A stretch of 64,000 nucleotides of DNA from Simmondsia chinensis (lineage: Eukaryota > Streptophyta > Magnoliopsida > Caryophyllales > Simmondsiaceae): NCBI GenBank assembly GCA_018398585.1, contig JAGTTD010000006.1, positions 3,918,501 to 3,982,500 of the forward strand, read 5' to 3'. A program made the position numbers and the translations under genes. Positions 10,070-20,879 of the stretch are shown piece after piece (the first letter of the stretch is position 1; each line of letters begins with the position of its first letter). The notes below the pieces were generated by a model. That model did not search any database and was not told the DNA's origin. It saw nothing but the letters and a program-made list of their open reading frames with translations.

Positions 10070-13000
10070 GGGTGTTGGAAAAGAGAGTAGACAAAGATCA
10101 TTGTAGGAGTCTTGTGGGTTGAAGGGTATACTGTTATAACTGGTTTTGGGATGGTTGGGGGGTGATGATTCAGATTCTGGACTGCTCATTGCAGTAAGCT
10201 TATGACACGGTTGCTTTATCCAGCAAAGATAAGGAAACATTTTCAAGCCTCCTGTTTTCATTTCTTTGGTAACTCGTTGGAATGTTTTTATCGGTGAGCT
10301 TTTGTTCTGCTAAGATGTGTGAGCTTTTTTTCATTTCCTATTTTTGCTTCTATTTCCCAGACCTTGCTCACACGGGAGCCCTTATGGCACTGGGCCTGTT
10401 GTTGTTGTTGTTGCCTATTTTTGCTTCTGTTTATATTCCCAGTTTTGGCGGCGTAGGCTCTGTGCATGTATATGCTTTTTTGCATATTCATGGGATGCTC
10501 CTTTTTTCCTTTCTCTTCAGCATATGCATCTTATCTACCTGATAATGTTTGGTTCAAATATCTACATATCATGGTTCAAACGGTAACAAGCTTTGGATGC
10601 TTTATACTGGCTCTCTGTTTGTTATGGCCTTCCCTGCTTATGCAGTATTTAAATGACTGAAAGTTCTAGCATGAGATGCTGGAATAAGAGACGGTTGCTT
10701 CAATTTATAGCGTTGATCTGTCATTAGTAAAGCAACTGAATTTGGCACAATCCACTTTTCTTTGCAATTTCCAGTTTAGTTCTAGCATGAAACAAGTACA
10801 CTTAGTTTGAATCAAATCATGAAATCCTGTACTTGCACAAGTTGCTGACTTGCATTAATCGTTGTTTCTATGTTAAGAAAACTGCAAATGAGGTGCATGT
10901 TCGTGTGAAGGCATCTGACAGTGGAGAAGATTTGGGTGCTCCAGTTGTTTCAAGTGTGTTATCTACTACAGCTCATGCAGAAGAACGAGGCTTATCTGGG
11001 AACAGAGAAGCTTCAGTGGTCCAGCATGTTGTGGCTGTAACGACTCCTGAAAGTCAAGACACTGATCTGAAACAAACAACGGAGATTAACACATTGTCTG
11101 ACGCTGAGAAAATCAGGCTAGAAACTGCTGCAACAAAGGCACAGGCTGCATTTAGGGGTTATCTGGTAAAAACATTTCCTTTGCTGGTACATTCATGCAT
11201 TCTGACTTGTCCTAAACTGTTTTGAGCTTGTAATGTGAAGGCTCGCCGTGCATTCAAGGCTCTAAAAGGGATTATAAGGCTTCAGGCTCTTATTCGTGGG
11301 CACCTAGTGCGGCGACAAGCTGTTTCAACGTTACACTGTATAATAGGCATTGTCAAGTTACAGGCAATTGTTCGTGGGGCGAAGATCAGATGTTCTGATA
11401 TTGGCCTTGAAGTGCCAAAAGTCTGCCTTGTGAAGCCGCCGGTAACTCTCGAAAGACTGAAATTACTTGATGTAGTTGTTTCTTATGCGTGACTTAAATT
11501 TATGCTACTGGTATGTAGTATCATGTCCACTATGTGTCTGCGTAGTTGGAAGCTGCAGAGAGAACGTCATTTCTTTAGAATAATTATCTTTGTCATGTAT
11601 TGCGATAGAGATTAGTGCCCAATCAAGGGGGTTACTAGCCATCGTTGTGCTTAGGAGGACAGTTGAACAACCCTGTGCTGCCCAACCAAAAGTGTCCCTG
11701 TACTTAGTTTTAAGCAGCTCATGTGCTTAAGAAATAGAAATTATTGATTTTTATTATATATTTTAATGATCTTCTTTATGCTCTAGTTACATTGATATTT
11801 ATGGAAAAGAAACAAGAATCCTAAGTGAAAGTAAACTCCTAAACATATAATAATAAACTTCTGATTTGATGATAACAAAGCTAATAAAAGTCAAATCAGA
11901 ATCCTAAAGTAACCTTAACTAATAATACATCGTAAAACTTCACAACAATTTGAATTCTCAGTAAATATCTTAGATCTAAATTTTGAGTCTTTGTCCTTGA
12001 TCTCCATCATGTACCCCTAAATGAAGACTCACAACGGTGTTGCTTACCTGAAATTGCTTTAAATGGAGAAATAGGATGCAGTGGGAAAGAAAGTGAGCAT
12101 CTGGCTGTAGTTGTAAATCTAAGTCAACATGAAAAGTATCACATGTTCACTGTAACTAATCCAGGCGCAGTTCTTGTGTGGATACCGAAGAAAGGCGTTA
12201 CTGTAATACACGATAAAATCGTGGTCAATGTTGATGAGGAGGTACTTAGTCCGTGTCATTTGGGTATCACTGTTAATTATTTTGTTCTGAAATTAGCGAA
12301 TCATTTGTAGATAAGGCTGAGGATGAAGTTCAGCCAAACAAGGCCGAAACAGAAGCAATGACAGAAATATGACGCCTTGCAAATCACTGATCCACCTCTT
12401 CATCAATCTGTATAAGAAGTAATTTTGTTATTGGGCTGCATCACGTTAAGCAAACGCTACCTCTTTTCTTCCACACGATTTACCACTGCTTGCTTCTGAG
12501 CTTTCATCCCCTTTGCGGATCTTCCTGTCGTGTATTGTGAATGTGTTGCAAATAGGTCATCATCTTCGAACTGCCTGAATGGGACCTGACTACTTGATGT
12601 TTGAATCCTGTTGTTTCCTCTGGCCTTTAGTATTATATGAATTCTATTCTGCATTCAGGCAACTTGATGTAGCTGTATGACCATCAGTTTCTGATACAAT
12701 AACTACTGTGTGCGTGTTTTTATGCTCATTACTTGTGGATATCATGGCTGCAAGCATCATATGTCTTCATAATCATATGAAATACTATTGACTCTAGTAG
12801 ATGACACAATAGTATCCGAAATATTTTAACTTTACAATTATGCTTGCTTGTGGTTGCCACTGAGTGGGAAAAAGGATCAGATTGCTACTATTTTATGCTT
12901 GCTTGTGGGTTGTGCATGTCCCAGGATCTGGTATTGTGTTGGACTTAAAAAGTTCTTTTAGTTCACTTCCTAACGAGCTTGTGCAAGATTCGTTGCCAGC

Positions 13001-16000
13001 TTTATAAATATTGGTTGGGCATGATTATCAATGAACTCTATTATGTAATGTCAATATGCCCATGTTGTTGCACAAGTTGGTGCTACTTCTTTTGCTAATA
13101 CAACTAAACCTTTCAGAATGGCAAGCACGGGGTTCCCAATGGAGTTGATATGTTGGCTGGCTCAAGAATTTTGTCAGTGAACGCATTCACCAAAAGAGTA
13201 AGCAATGGCTTATCGTGCTCTGTGGTATTTTGTGTAACTTATGCATCCTATTTATAATGAAAATAGCTAATATTTGCTAGTTGAATTTGAAAGACATGTT
13301 TAGTTTCCCACTCTTATTCCTATTACATGATAAAGTCTTATCGGAAAAGTTATGTATTTACTTCGCCACAGGAGAAATGCGCCATGCTCTTCCTCCAAAC
13401 TGTGGGGTTATAGTTTGCGTCATGATATTCTGTTATGAATCTTAACAAATTTGATATGTTCTGATGCCAATTTGTAAGGGATAAAACTTGATGCGGAAGC
13501 GTAAACCCTGATGGCTTGATTCGATTCAAATAATATGACTCACGCAAACGAGAAGTAAACAAATATATGGAAAAAGAAAGAACAAACACGAACACACAAT
13601 ATTTACGTGGAAACCCCTCTACAATCGAGAGGGGAGAAAACTACGGGCGGAGATGGAGATTCTTTATTGATACTGAACGGAAGAATTACAACGACACTTC
13701 CTCTGAACGAGATCTATGAAAGAATTACAATCACTTTTTCTAAACTCTCGTGGCACTTAAAAACTTGGAGGAATTATAAAATCACCTCTTTTACTCTCAA
13801 TGGCGGCGCCTCACAAACTTTGATTGGATGCAGATGACAAAACCCTACGTCCTAATTTATAGGCACAGGTCGGGGAGGTCCCGATCGATCGGAACAGGCC
13901 GATCGATCGGCCCTCTAACTGCCTAAAAAATCCCGAATCTTTCCTTGAATCACACGATCGATCGGGCTTCCCCTCCCGATCGGTGACCCTACGGCAACCC
14001 CATAAAACTAAAAAAAAAAAGGTAATTTGAGACATAAACCTAACAAATCTCCATCTTGGCTTAAATTACATACATAAAAGAGTTTCCTCCACCTTCTCCA
14101 CTAAACACTCCACACACAGGGTTATCTCAACGAAACACGCAACCTAACCGAGTTCGAGCGAAGCTTGAACTTCCTGCCAGGTAGAAACTGAGTGAACATA
14201 TCTGAGATGTTATCAGCAATGCCAATCTTCTTCTTCTCTGAATTGGCTCTTGACACACTATCTGAAACAGCCACCTGCTGCTGAACTGTGTTACTCAACT
14301 GAACTCCCTCTGGCTTACTCACCTGACCTGAATCACAAACAACTGATGACATCTTCTGTGGAGACAATAACGAAGATTCACCAAACGTGACACGTTTACT
14401 CGTCAGGAATTGTTTGGAGCGAAAACCTTTCTGCTTCCCATAAAGCCCTTGTTCACATACCACCAGTCCTGTATACTGATCACACAAAGAGCCCCTCACA
14501 TTGTGCTCAGACATACCCCTATCACCTGAATGATCCAATCTCAAGCATCCTAAATTTGTGATTTCTGGTTCTGTCAACAACAAGGATAATGAAGATACTG
14601 CAACAGATCTAACAACTGTGGAACTGACAAGCTCATACAGCGTACCTAACCTTCTCCCTTTCATAACTGTCAAAGCACCCATAACGACCTTCAAAACTCT
14701 ACCTTCAGCTGTGTACCTGTACCCTTTAGACTCAAGAGTACCTAAAGAGATGAGATTCTTCTTCAAATCAGGAACATGGCGAACCTCGCTCAAAGCCCTG
14801 ATAGTGCCATCGAACATCCTAAAACAAGTTGTTCCTATACCTAGAATTTTGCATGAAGTATAATTACCCATCAAAGCAACTCCACCTCGAACTGACTCGT
14901 ACGTGGAAAACCAATCCCGGTTGGGACAGACATGATAGGAGCAACCCGAATCCAAAATCCAACTATCTCTCAAATTGGACTGAGGTTCAGACACAGACAG
15001 TAAAAGATTTCATTCTCACCATCCACAACACTAGCTACTATGGATCTCTGGTCAGACTTGTTATCTGCTTCAAGTTTTCTTTTAAGCTTGTAACAGTCTT
15101 TCTTAATGTGCACTTTCTTATGACAATAGTTACAGGTTAGGTCTTAATACCTAGACTTAGACTTGTTTCCACTATGATCATACTCAGTTCTCCCCCTCAC
15201 AAATAAACCATTACCTGAGTTATACACAGAATCAGATAATTCTCTATCTACTCGTTCTTTACTCAGTAGGTTTCTCTTAACTTCATCAACAGATATGTTT
15301 TGTCTACCACCATAAATCATGCTTTCAACAAAACCCTTATATGAAGCAGAGAGAGAACATACCAACATTGCCTGATCTTCATCCTTAGGAACATCATCCA
15401 ATTCTTTCAAATCTTGAATAATTGAATTAAATTTATTGACGTGATTCTTAAGTGACGTACCTTCTGACATACGAAACGTGAATAACCGACGCTTAACTGC
15501 GAGTTTGTTGGAGACAGACTTGAAACCAAACATAGCCTGCAATTTCTCCCACAACTCCTTAGCGGTCTTCACTTCCAGAACTTCTGTCAAAACGTCATCG
15601 GTAAGACACATTTGAATTGCTGTGAGCGCCTTCTCATCTAACTCCTACTATTGTGCTTCTGTCAAATTATCTGGTTTCTTCTCTTTCCCATCTGAAGCTT
15701 TTTTCAAGCCACTTTGAGTTAAGAGGCCCTTAACGCGAACCTGCCATAAGCTGAAGCTCCCTTGACTAGGGGTGTAAACGAGCCGAGCCGAGACGAGCCG
15801 AGCATCTCTTTGTTCAAACTCGGTTCGTTAAGATTTATCGAGCTCGAGCTCGAGCCGAGCTCTTAACGAGCTTTCCAACCCCTTGTTCAAGCTCGGTTCG
15901 TTAAGATTTTGTTGTGCTCGAAGCTCAGCTCGGCTCGTTAAGCTAATCGAACCAATTCGAGCTCCTTATCAAGCCAAGTCGAGTTCGTTATCGAATGAAA

Positions 16001-18810
16001 TCGAGCTCATAACAAACACGTGCTTATTATCGAGTCGAGCTCCCTATCGAGCCGAGTTATTCGAGTTACTATCGAGCCATTATCGAACTATTTTGGAGTT
16101 AATATTAACTGCTAACGAGCCTTTAACGAGCTCTTAACGAGTTTTTTTACGAGCTTTTAACGAGTTCTTAACGAGCCCTTAACGAGCTCTTATCGAGCTT
16201 TTCACGAACATTAACGAGCCGAGCACCCCCTTGTTCGAACTCGGCTCGATAAGTTATCGAGCCCTAATTATGAACACCAACGACCCATAATCGATTTCGA
16301 ACACGAGTAGTTCATTGAACGTTCAGTTTGTTTACACCCCTACCCTTGACCACGAAACGTCTCAACTTCGGTCTTAATTGCGAACGTCATATTACCAAAT
16401 CGAAATAAACAGGGCTCTGATACCAAATTGTTATGAGTCTTAACAAATCTGATATGCTCTGATACCAATTTGTAAGGGATAAAACTTGATGCGGAAGCGT
16501 GAACCCTGATGGCTTGATTCGATTCAAATAATATGACTCACGCAAACGAGAAGTAAACAAATATATGGAGAAAGAAAGAACAAACACGAACACACAATAT
16601 TGACGTGGAAACCCCTCTACAATCGAGAGGGGAGAAAACCACGGGCGGAGATGGAGATTCTTTATTGATACTGAACGGAAGAATTACAACGACACTTCCT
16701 CTAAACGAGATCTATGAAAGAATTACAATCACTTTTTCTAAACTCTCGTAGCACTCAAAAACTTGGAGGAATTACAAATTCACCTCTTTTACTCTCAATG
16801 GCGGCGCTTCACAAACTTTGATTGGGTGCAGATGACGAAACCCTATGTCCTAATTTATAGGCGCAGGTCGGGGAGGTCCCGATCGATCGGGAAACACCTG
16901 ATCGATCGGCCCTCTAATTGCCTAAAAAATCCTGAATCTTTCCTTAAATCATCCGATCGATCGGGCTTTCCTCCCGATCAATCGGTGACCCTACGGCAAC
17001 CCCATAAAACTAAAAAAAATAGGTAATTTGAGAAGTAAACCTAAAACTAAAAAAAATAGGTAATTTGAGAAATAAACCTAACAAATTCAAAAGAAACTAA
17101 TATCACGGAATAATTTTCCTATCCTTTGTGGAACCGCAGGCTTGAATAGAGGTGCCTAGAATATCTTCTATATGCGGGCTAGATAATGGACATGCCTGTT
17201 GTGGCCAGTTGAAGTAAAACATTTGAAATAAGACGGAAGTAATCCTCATCTTCTTCAGTGTCTTTGCCGTTATTTTAAGCTTAAAAGGACATACAGTCGA
17301 GCATATTAGACCATTTGATATACCCTTGAACTCTTGTACATTTGCTTAAATTTGATGTCTGTTAAGATTTCGATTATTCTAACAGCTTTTTCATACTCTG
17401 TAAGCTACTTGCTTCATCACCCACAGTGATGCCACTGCGAGTCCAGTATGATTCGACTGATCCGAATTCATACCTATGCTGGCTAGAAAGGTGGTCAATA
17501 TCGTCCCCATGGAAACCCGTTTCTCCACCCAAGAAAGTTGCAAATCCTAAATTACCGAAAGAGCCGGGGACCTCGCAAACCGTTGAGCCTGATTCTGGGA
17601 GGCCAAGGCGCAGTGTAAGGAGGGTGCCTGCAAATATCGATACTTTTATCACACAGTCAACTTCTGAATCGGAGAAACCACGACGGAATCTCAAGAAAGT
17701 GTCAAGCCACCCACCAGATCCGATACAAGAAAATCCACAATTTGAACTCGAGAAGGTTAAACGCAGTTTGAGGAAAGTTCACAACCCTGTAACTGAGAGC
17801 TCTTTGCAGTCCTCAGGTAAAACCGATGTGGAAGCCAAATCAGATAAGCTAAATCAGAGCCAGCTAAAACCATTGAGCTCCAGTAATCAGCAGTCTTCGG
17901 GGCCTAGTGAGGTGACCCCTGTTGAGATAGTGAAGGAAGAACCTAAGCCAACCATCATGGAAGAGACGGTAATGATCTCAAAATCGACAGAGGCAATGGA
18001 CCCTACTGCTGTAGCCGTTGAAACGAATGAGCCATCTGAATTAGCAACTGATGATCAAATTGTTCTCAAATCACAGTCTTCATTGGGTGTGGAGAAGGAT
18101 GAGAATACTTATGTGCCAAATGGGGAATCGAAACCGCAGGAAGATTCAACACCGAGCGAGAATCAAAAAACGGGCAGAAGGGCTTCATTCCCAGCCAAGC
18201 AAGACCATGTGGAGGACGGTATACAGAACACTCCAAAGCTCCCTAGCTATATGCAAGCAACGGAATCTGCTAAGGCAAAGCTCAAAGGACAGGGATCTCC
18301 CAGATTCAGCCAAGACAGCGCGGAGAAGACTAATATTACCCGTCGTCATTCATTGCCATCTTCAACAAACGGAAAGATCAGTTCTGCATCACCGAGGACA
18401 CAAAAACCAGTTCAAGGTAGCGTCAAGGGTGGAAACAGAAGTGATAAATCCACGTTGTCGTCAAGAGACGGGAATGGTAAGATTTTACAGAATTAGATGC
18501 TCATCTGTGTCATTGGGATATTCTAATTGGCAGTTCAACTGTAATATGGTTCTTGTGCAATTCTGTGAGGTTTCGAAGCCCTAAGACCCGAGTCATCGGA
18601 AAAATGGCATGTGCATAAACGTACTGCCCTAAAATATGAATTTCCGCGAGCAAATATCCAGAGTAAACCATGTATTCCTCTTTAGTCTTAACGTATCCAA
18701 ATAAGAGTAGGATAACCCTCCCTCCCTTTAGCCCCTCTACTTGATAGCCAAACAATGACTAACGTTTTCCTCAATTTACAGGAAACATTCAAACGCAATG
18801 GCGAAGATGA
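8549..18810 (+). CDS. IQD31-like: IQ67-domain (IQD31/IQD32-type) calmodulin-binding protein, six coding exons
   Basis: Predicted scaffold protein that binds calmodulin and, in this family, microtubules or the plasma membrane. Coding exons: 8549-8632, 10878-11165, 11241-11441, 13117-13197, 17405-18476, 18782-18810; all junctions are GT/AG and the frame is continuous, about 584 residues (Arabidopsis IQD31 is near 587). The start [20 protein letters not shown] is the family N terminus. The IQ67 region (about 108-174) has three IQ motifs: [34 protein letters not shown] and [14 protein letters not shown]. Exon 4 supplies LSVNAFTKR, joined in phase 0 to [11 protein letters not shown]. The C-terminal part holds [19 protein letters not shown] and a DUF4005 region with [20 protein letters not shown] (about residue 499) and RRHSLPSS. 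It ends GNIQTQWRR. Introns have been enlarged by a solo LTR (intron 1) and a Copia element (intron 4), yet no coding exon is damaged. The family is certain; the exact orthologue is inferred. Confidence 0.93.
8839..9731 (-). mobile_element. Probable solo LTR in IQD intron 1
   Basis: The segment starts TGTTTCGGGTCTCG and ends ACTAACTTAACA, i.e. TG...CA termini; on the - strand it begins TGTTAAGTTAGTC. It contains CT-rich leader-like sequence (9280-9312), a TATA-like stretch on the - strand (AACCCATATAAGG, near 9390) and the phrase ACATGGTTTGGCTCC seen near many plant LTR 3' ends. No internal retrotransposon sequence adjoins. I could not find a clear 5-bp target duplication (tatta versus attct), so the boundaries are tentative. 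Confidence 0.45.
10036..10068 (+). repeat. Poly-G homopolymer, 33 bases
   Basis: An uninterrupted G run in IQD intron 1, preceded by GGGGAGAGA. It is one of six G or C runs of 19 or more bases in the window. Confidence 0.9.
10356..10413 (+). mobile_element. 58-bp angiosperm-SINE 3' end with target duplication (copy B)
   Basis: CCCAGACCTTGCTCACACGG, GAGCCCTTATGGCACTGGGC, then (TTG)5. It is flanked by CCTATTTTTGCTTCT at 10337-10351 and again at 10414-10428 (15 bp, extending to 19 with one mismatch), the mark of target-primed reverse transcription. It is an extreme 5' truncation inserted into IQD intron 1. Confidence 0.85.
12060..12372 (+). pseudogene. Unidentified coding-like fragment inside IQD intron 3
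   Basis: Within the intron between 11441 and 13117 one frame reads without stops from about 12075: [20 protein letters not shown], then [20 protein letters not shown] and VVNVDEE. A donor-like GAG|GTACTT at about 12241 and an acceptor-like GTAGATAAG at about 12316 would join it in phase to [18 protein letters not shown] and a stop near 12372. This looks like the last two exons of another gene, not IQD sequence, because the IQD reading joins 11441 directly to 13117 with family-conserved residues on both sides. I do not recognise the protein. Confidence 0.35.
12457..12654 (-). pseudogene. Possible second gene fragment, opposite strand, IQD intron 3
   Basis: A 65-codon frame on the - strand with protein-like composition ([36 protein letters not shown]). 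It lies next to the + strand fragment at 12060-12372. No domain is recognised; chance is possible. It is listed because two coding-like pieces in opposite orientation in one intron would fit a gene-capturing transposon. Confidence 0.2.
13431..14045 (-). repeat. 3' LTR of the Copia element in IQD intron 4
   Basis: 615 bp, TG...CA bounded on the - strand. On that strand it contains several CGATCGATCGG palindromes (13880-13980), then TATAAATTAGGACG (a likely TATA region), then TTCTCCCCTCTCGATTGTAG and GGGGTTTCCACGTAAATATT toward the transcript start or R/U5 side. It matches the other LTR closely. Confidence 0.9.
14122..14994 (-). pseudogene. Copia Pol deletion derivative: protease fused to RNase H tail
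   Basis: A 290-residue open frame. It begins with the aspartic protease region ([23 protein letters not shown] catalytic triad) and the following [21 protein letters not shown] decayed gag-pre-integrase stretch follows ([17 protein letters not shown]). The frame then passes pieces like [13 protein letters not shown], usual in the integrase-RT linker, and ends [20 protein letters not shown], the normal C-terminal end of Copia RNase H (D-N-x-(S/A)-D-M-x-T). Integrase DDE core and YVDD reverse transcriptase are absent. The deletions kept one frame open. Confidence 0.75.
15144..16391 (-). pseudogene. Copia gag, interrupted by a hAT insertion and stops
   Basis: ATG at 16391-16389, just inside the primer-binding site, gives [20 protein letters not shown] across the hAT insertion site, then [20 protein letters not shown]. 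Two adjacent stops (about 15645-15650) precede the conserved Gag block [20 protein letters not shown], the [20 protein letters not shown] segment and [14 protein letters not shown] further in-frame stop at 15144 comes just before a CCHC zinc knuckle ([14 protein letters not shown], about 15140-15095). This is UBN2-type Gag that packages retrotransposon RNA; here it is dead. Confidence 0.8.
15767..16342. mobile_element. Non-autonomous hAT element (576 bp) nested in the Copia gag
   Basis: Ends TAGGGGTGTAAACGAGCCGA (left) and TTTACACCCCTA (right) are inverted repeats. An exact 8-bp duplication CCCTTGAC flanks it (15759-15766 and 16343-16350), the hAT signature. The interior is dense in CGAGCC / GGCTCG and has no open frame of note. 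It is the same family as the elements at 3580 and 23677. Confidence 0.95.
16430..17083 (-). repeat. 5' LTR of the Copia element, with a short internal tandem duplication
   Basis: Same architecture as the LTR at 13431-14045, including CGATCGATCGG palindromes (16880-16985). It is longer because a ~36-bp segment (CTAAAACTAAAAAAAATAGG plus TAATTTGAGAA) near the outer edge occurs twice (17005-17080). Confidence 0.9.
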
Positions 18811-19495
18811 TTGCATTCCTGGCTGGCGTCGAGACAACCTCGTCAAGATTTAGGTACCTTTCATCTGGCTTTAATTTGTCGAGTGATAATTCAGTAGAAA
18901 CCTAACGTGTGCGTGTCTGGAATGTGGTTTGTGTATGGTTTACTTGTTTGGTGTGTAATTTGGTGCATCTGGGTGGATGTAAATTATAGGTTTTAGCGTC
19001 TGAATTCTGCTACTTTGACTCTGGTGTTGGCTTTGTGCCTTTGGACATGATAAAGTTGTATGGAGATGGCTTTGTTCCCCTTTATGTTTTGAACCATAGT
19101 TGTAGAGATTTCCTAAAATGCCAACATTTCATGCTCAAATGCGATTTGGTGTTTTGAAGTCAGATTCTCATTTCAAAAACGGACCAAACTCAGCGGAAAC
19201 ATTATTTGAACAATTGGTGGGTCAGTTTGGCAAGAAGATACTTGATTTGGTGGCTAATTTTATCACTTGATTTGGTGGCTAATTATATCACTTGATTTAA
19301 AGAATGAATGAATCATGTGGAAATGTTAAGAGTCAGTTTTCTTGATTTTATTCATTAGAGTACTCAACTTTATTGGTTATTACTTAGTATTCATCTTGTT
19401 TTGACATTTTATATGTTTTGATGGTTTAATTAATAGCATTTCTTGTATATTTTGTATAATAGAAATATAAACCTTCTAAACGCTTCCAACTTTAG
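18811..19495 (+). other. IQD 3' flank, no further gene seen
   Basis: Directly after the stop the sequence is probably 3' UTR (T-rich, with GATAAA-like possible poly(A) signals near 19050). Beyond that is AT-rich spacer. A short direct repeat, TTTGGTGGCTAATT(T/A)TATCACTTGATTT, occurs at about 19248-19290. Confidence 0.4.
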
Positions 19496-19499
19496 AAAC

Positions 19500-19905
19500 T
19501 CCTATAGCTGGTCGCTCCCCGTTTCTGCTTTCGTTCCTCCGACCGCCTATTCTACTTTCTCGCGACTATGGTTTGAACTCTTGATGGTGCCCCTTTTAAT
19601 AAGAAAAAAAATTCACTGTGCCATTTGATTGCCTAATTTCATCCCGAGTTTTGGCTCATTGGTTCACTTTCTTTCTTTTCCTGGCTCATTCTAGATCCTT
19701 TCCGGCGGTAGTTACTCAATGTCTTTTTCGGTATTGCCTGTATTTTTCTTGTAATCTTGTCTTTTTAGATTTTGTTGTCTTGTTTTGTCTCTTTTTGATG
19801 CCCGCTTTTATACGGGCTAGCTGAGGCCTCGCTTTTACAAGTTGCATGTTTTGTATTGCGACTCTGTCACTAATTGTCAAAAAATGGATGCACATGATTG
19901 ATGCT
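19500..19905 (+). mobile_element. 5'-truncated LINE 3' end
   Basis: The segment has the low-complexity T-rich 3' UTR and the end GCGACTCTGTCACTAATTGTCAAAAAA, which resembles the LINE tails at 41870, 47120 and (inverted) 25965, 51765 and 54310. No coding domain remains. Confidence 0.45.
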
Positions 19906-19922
19906 TTGTGTAGGACCATGGT

Positions 19923-20200
19923 TGTATCAACAATCCAACTATCCCAAAAGTATAAATTGATGGATGAAAGTTAAAGAATAGTTTTATACTCTAACGTGTT
20001 CTATCATGCGAATGTCGTTGGGCTTGTGTGTATAGTGTATTGATTCACATTTTACCTTATGTTGAAATTACATTATGATTAAAAGTGGGGATTGTTAGGA
20101 TCTAAACTTGTAATCTCTTGATTAACAACACAATGATACCATATTAAAAAACTATCCCAAACTTTTGGGTGAAAGCAACTGAATGGTTTTATACTATAAG
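19923..20200 (-). mobile_element. Decayed TRIM retrotransposon
   Basis: LTRs at 19923-19996 (AACTATCCCAAAAGTATAAA, TTTTATACTCTAAC) and about 20142-20200 (AACTATCCCAAACTTTTGGG, GGTTTTATACTATAA), with a mutated primer-site complement AATGATACCA (20132-20141) and the internal phrase AAGTGGGGATTGTTAGGATC. Same family as 2502-2794 but more diverged. Confidence 0.7.
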
Positions 20201-20879
20201 TTGTATAAAACAATTGGGTCCCAGATAGGGACCTTGTCTACCTCGTAAACTCGAATCCTTAGACTCCGCGATAGTTTTTCCCGTTATACTACCGTCTTAA
20301 TCGGCTTGCGTTACTATGGGTAATTACAGTATGACCTCCGAAAATCGAGCGACTTATATAGATAGATGATTCGTGAATGATTTTCATAGTATATAAAAAC
20401 AACTCCTTTCATATAGATAGATGATTCATGAATGATTTTCATAGTACGTAAAAATAACTCCTTTCGAATTGAATGATCTAGGTAATGTAAGAGAAGACTT
20501 TTGACAGTCCTTGTTGGGAAAAATTACATATCAAGCATGAACAAAATCAAAATGAACATCAAAAAACAAATTTTACGTGGAAAACTCTCTTGGTTAGAGA
20601 GAAAAGCCACTGGACCTAAACAGGTGACTTATTTGCTAAGAAATTTTGGAATTAAAATATCGTATTGTAACCTCAAACCTCATTTTACAATTTGATCATT
20701 CTAAGTGTGACTATTGCACGGTAAGTCTCTAATCTTTTTTCAATGTAGTTTTATACGGTAAGCCAGCAACCCTTCTTAACATAGTTTTGGACAGAGGAAG
20801 TTATAGAAAACTCTTTCAATACGAGTCATACAATTCAATTATGTGTTTTTTGTGTTCTTATTTCAACACTAGTCATTCA
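20201..20879. other. Spacer with a ~57-bp tandem repeat; no gene seen
   Basis: ATATAGATAGATGATTCGTG, AATGATTTTCATAGTATATA, AAAACAACTCCTTTC (about 20355-20418) is repeated immediately with a few changes (20419-20466). Nothing else is recognised. Confidence 0.5.

Larger units (their letters stand above)
13431..17083 (-). mobile_element. Internally deleted Copia LTR retrotransposon in IQD intron 4
   Basis: LTRs at 13431-14045 and 16430-17083 (TGTTAGG...ATAACA on the - strand) flank about 2.4 kb. The primer-binding site complement GGCTCTGATACCA is at 16414-16426, next to the 5' LTR, and a polypurine-like tract (GCCAAGATGGAGATT on the - strand) abuts the 3' LTR at about 14046-14060. Flanks are tattc and aattc, a near-match 5-bp duplication. 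Coding parts are gag, protease and a scrap of RNase H; integrase core and reverse transcriptase are missing, so it cannot move alone. It is antisense to the IQD gene. A hAT element (15767-16342) is nested in gag. Confidence 0.9.

Noticed and set aside
12060..12372. An extra IQD coding exon
   Set aside because: Joining 11441 to 13117 gives the family-conserved order in phase; including this segment would insert residues unlike any IQD protein and a stop.
18051..18584. 177-codon frame overlapping the last large IQD exon
   Set aside because: It is an out-of-frame shadow of the IQD coding exon, which has strong family similarity in its own frame.
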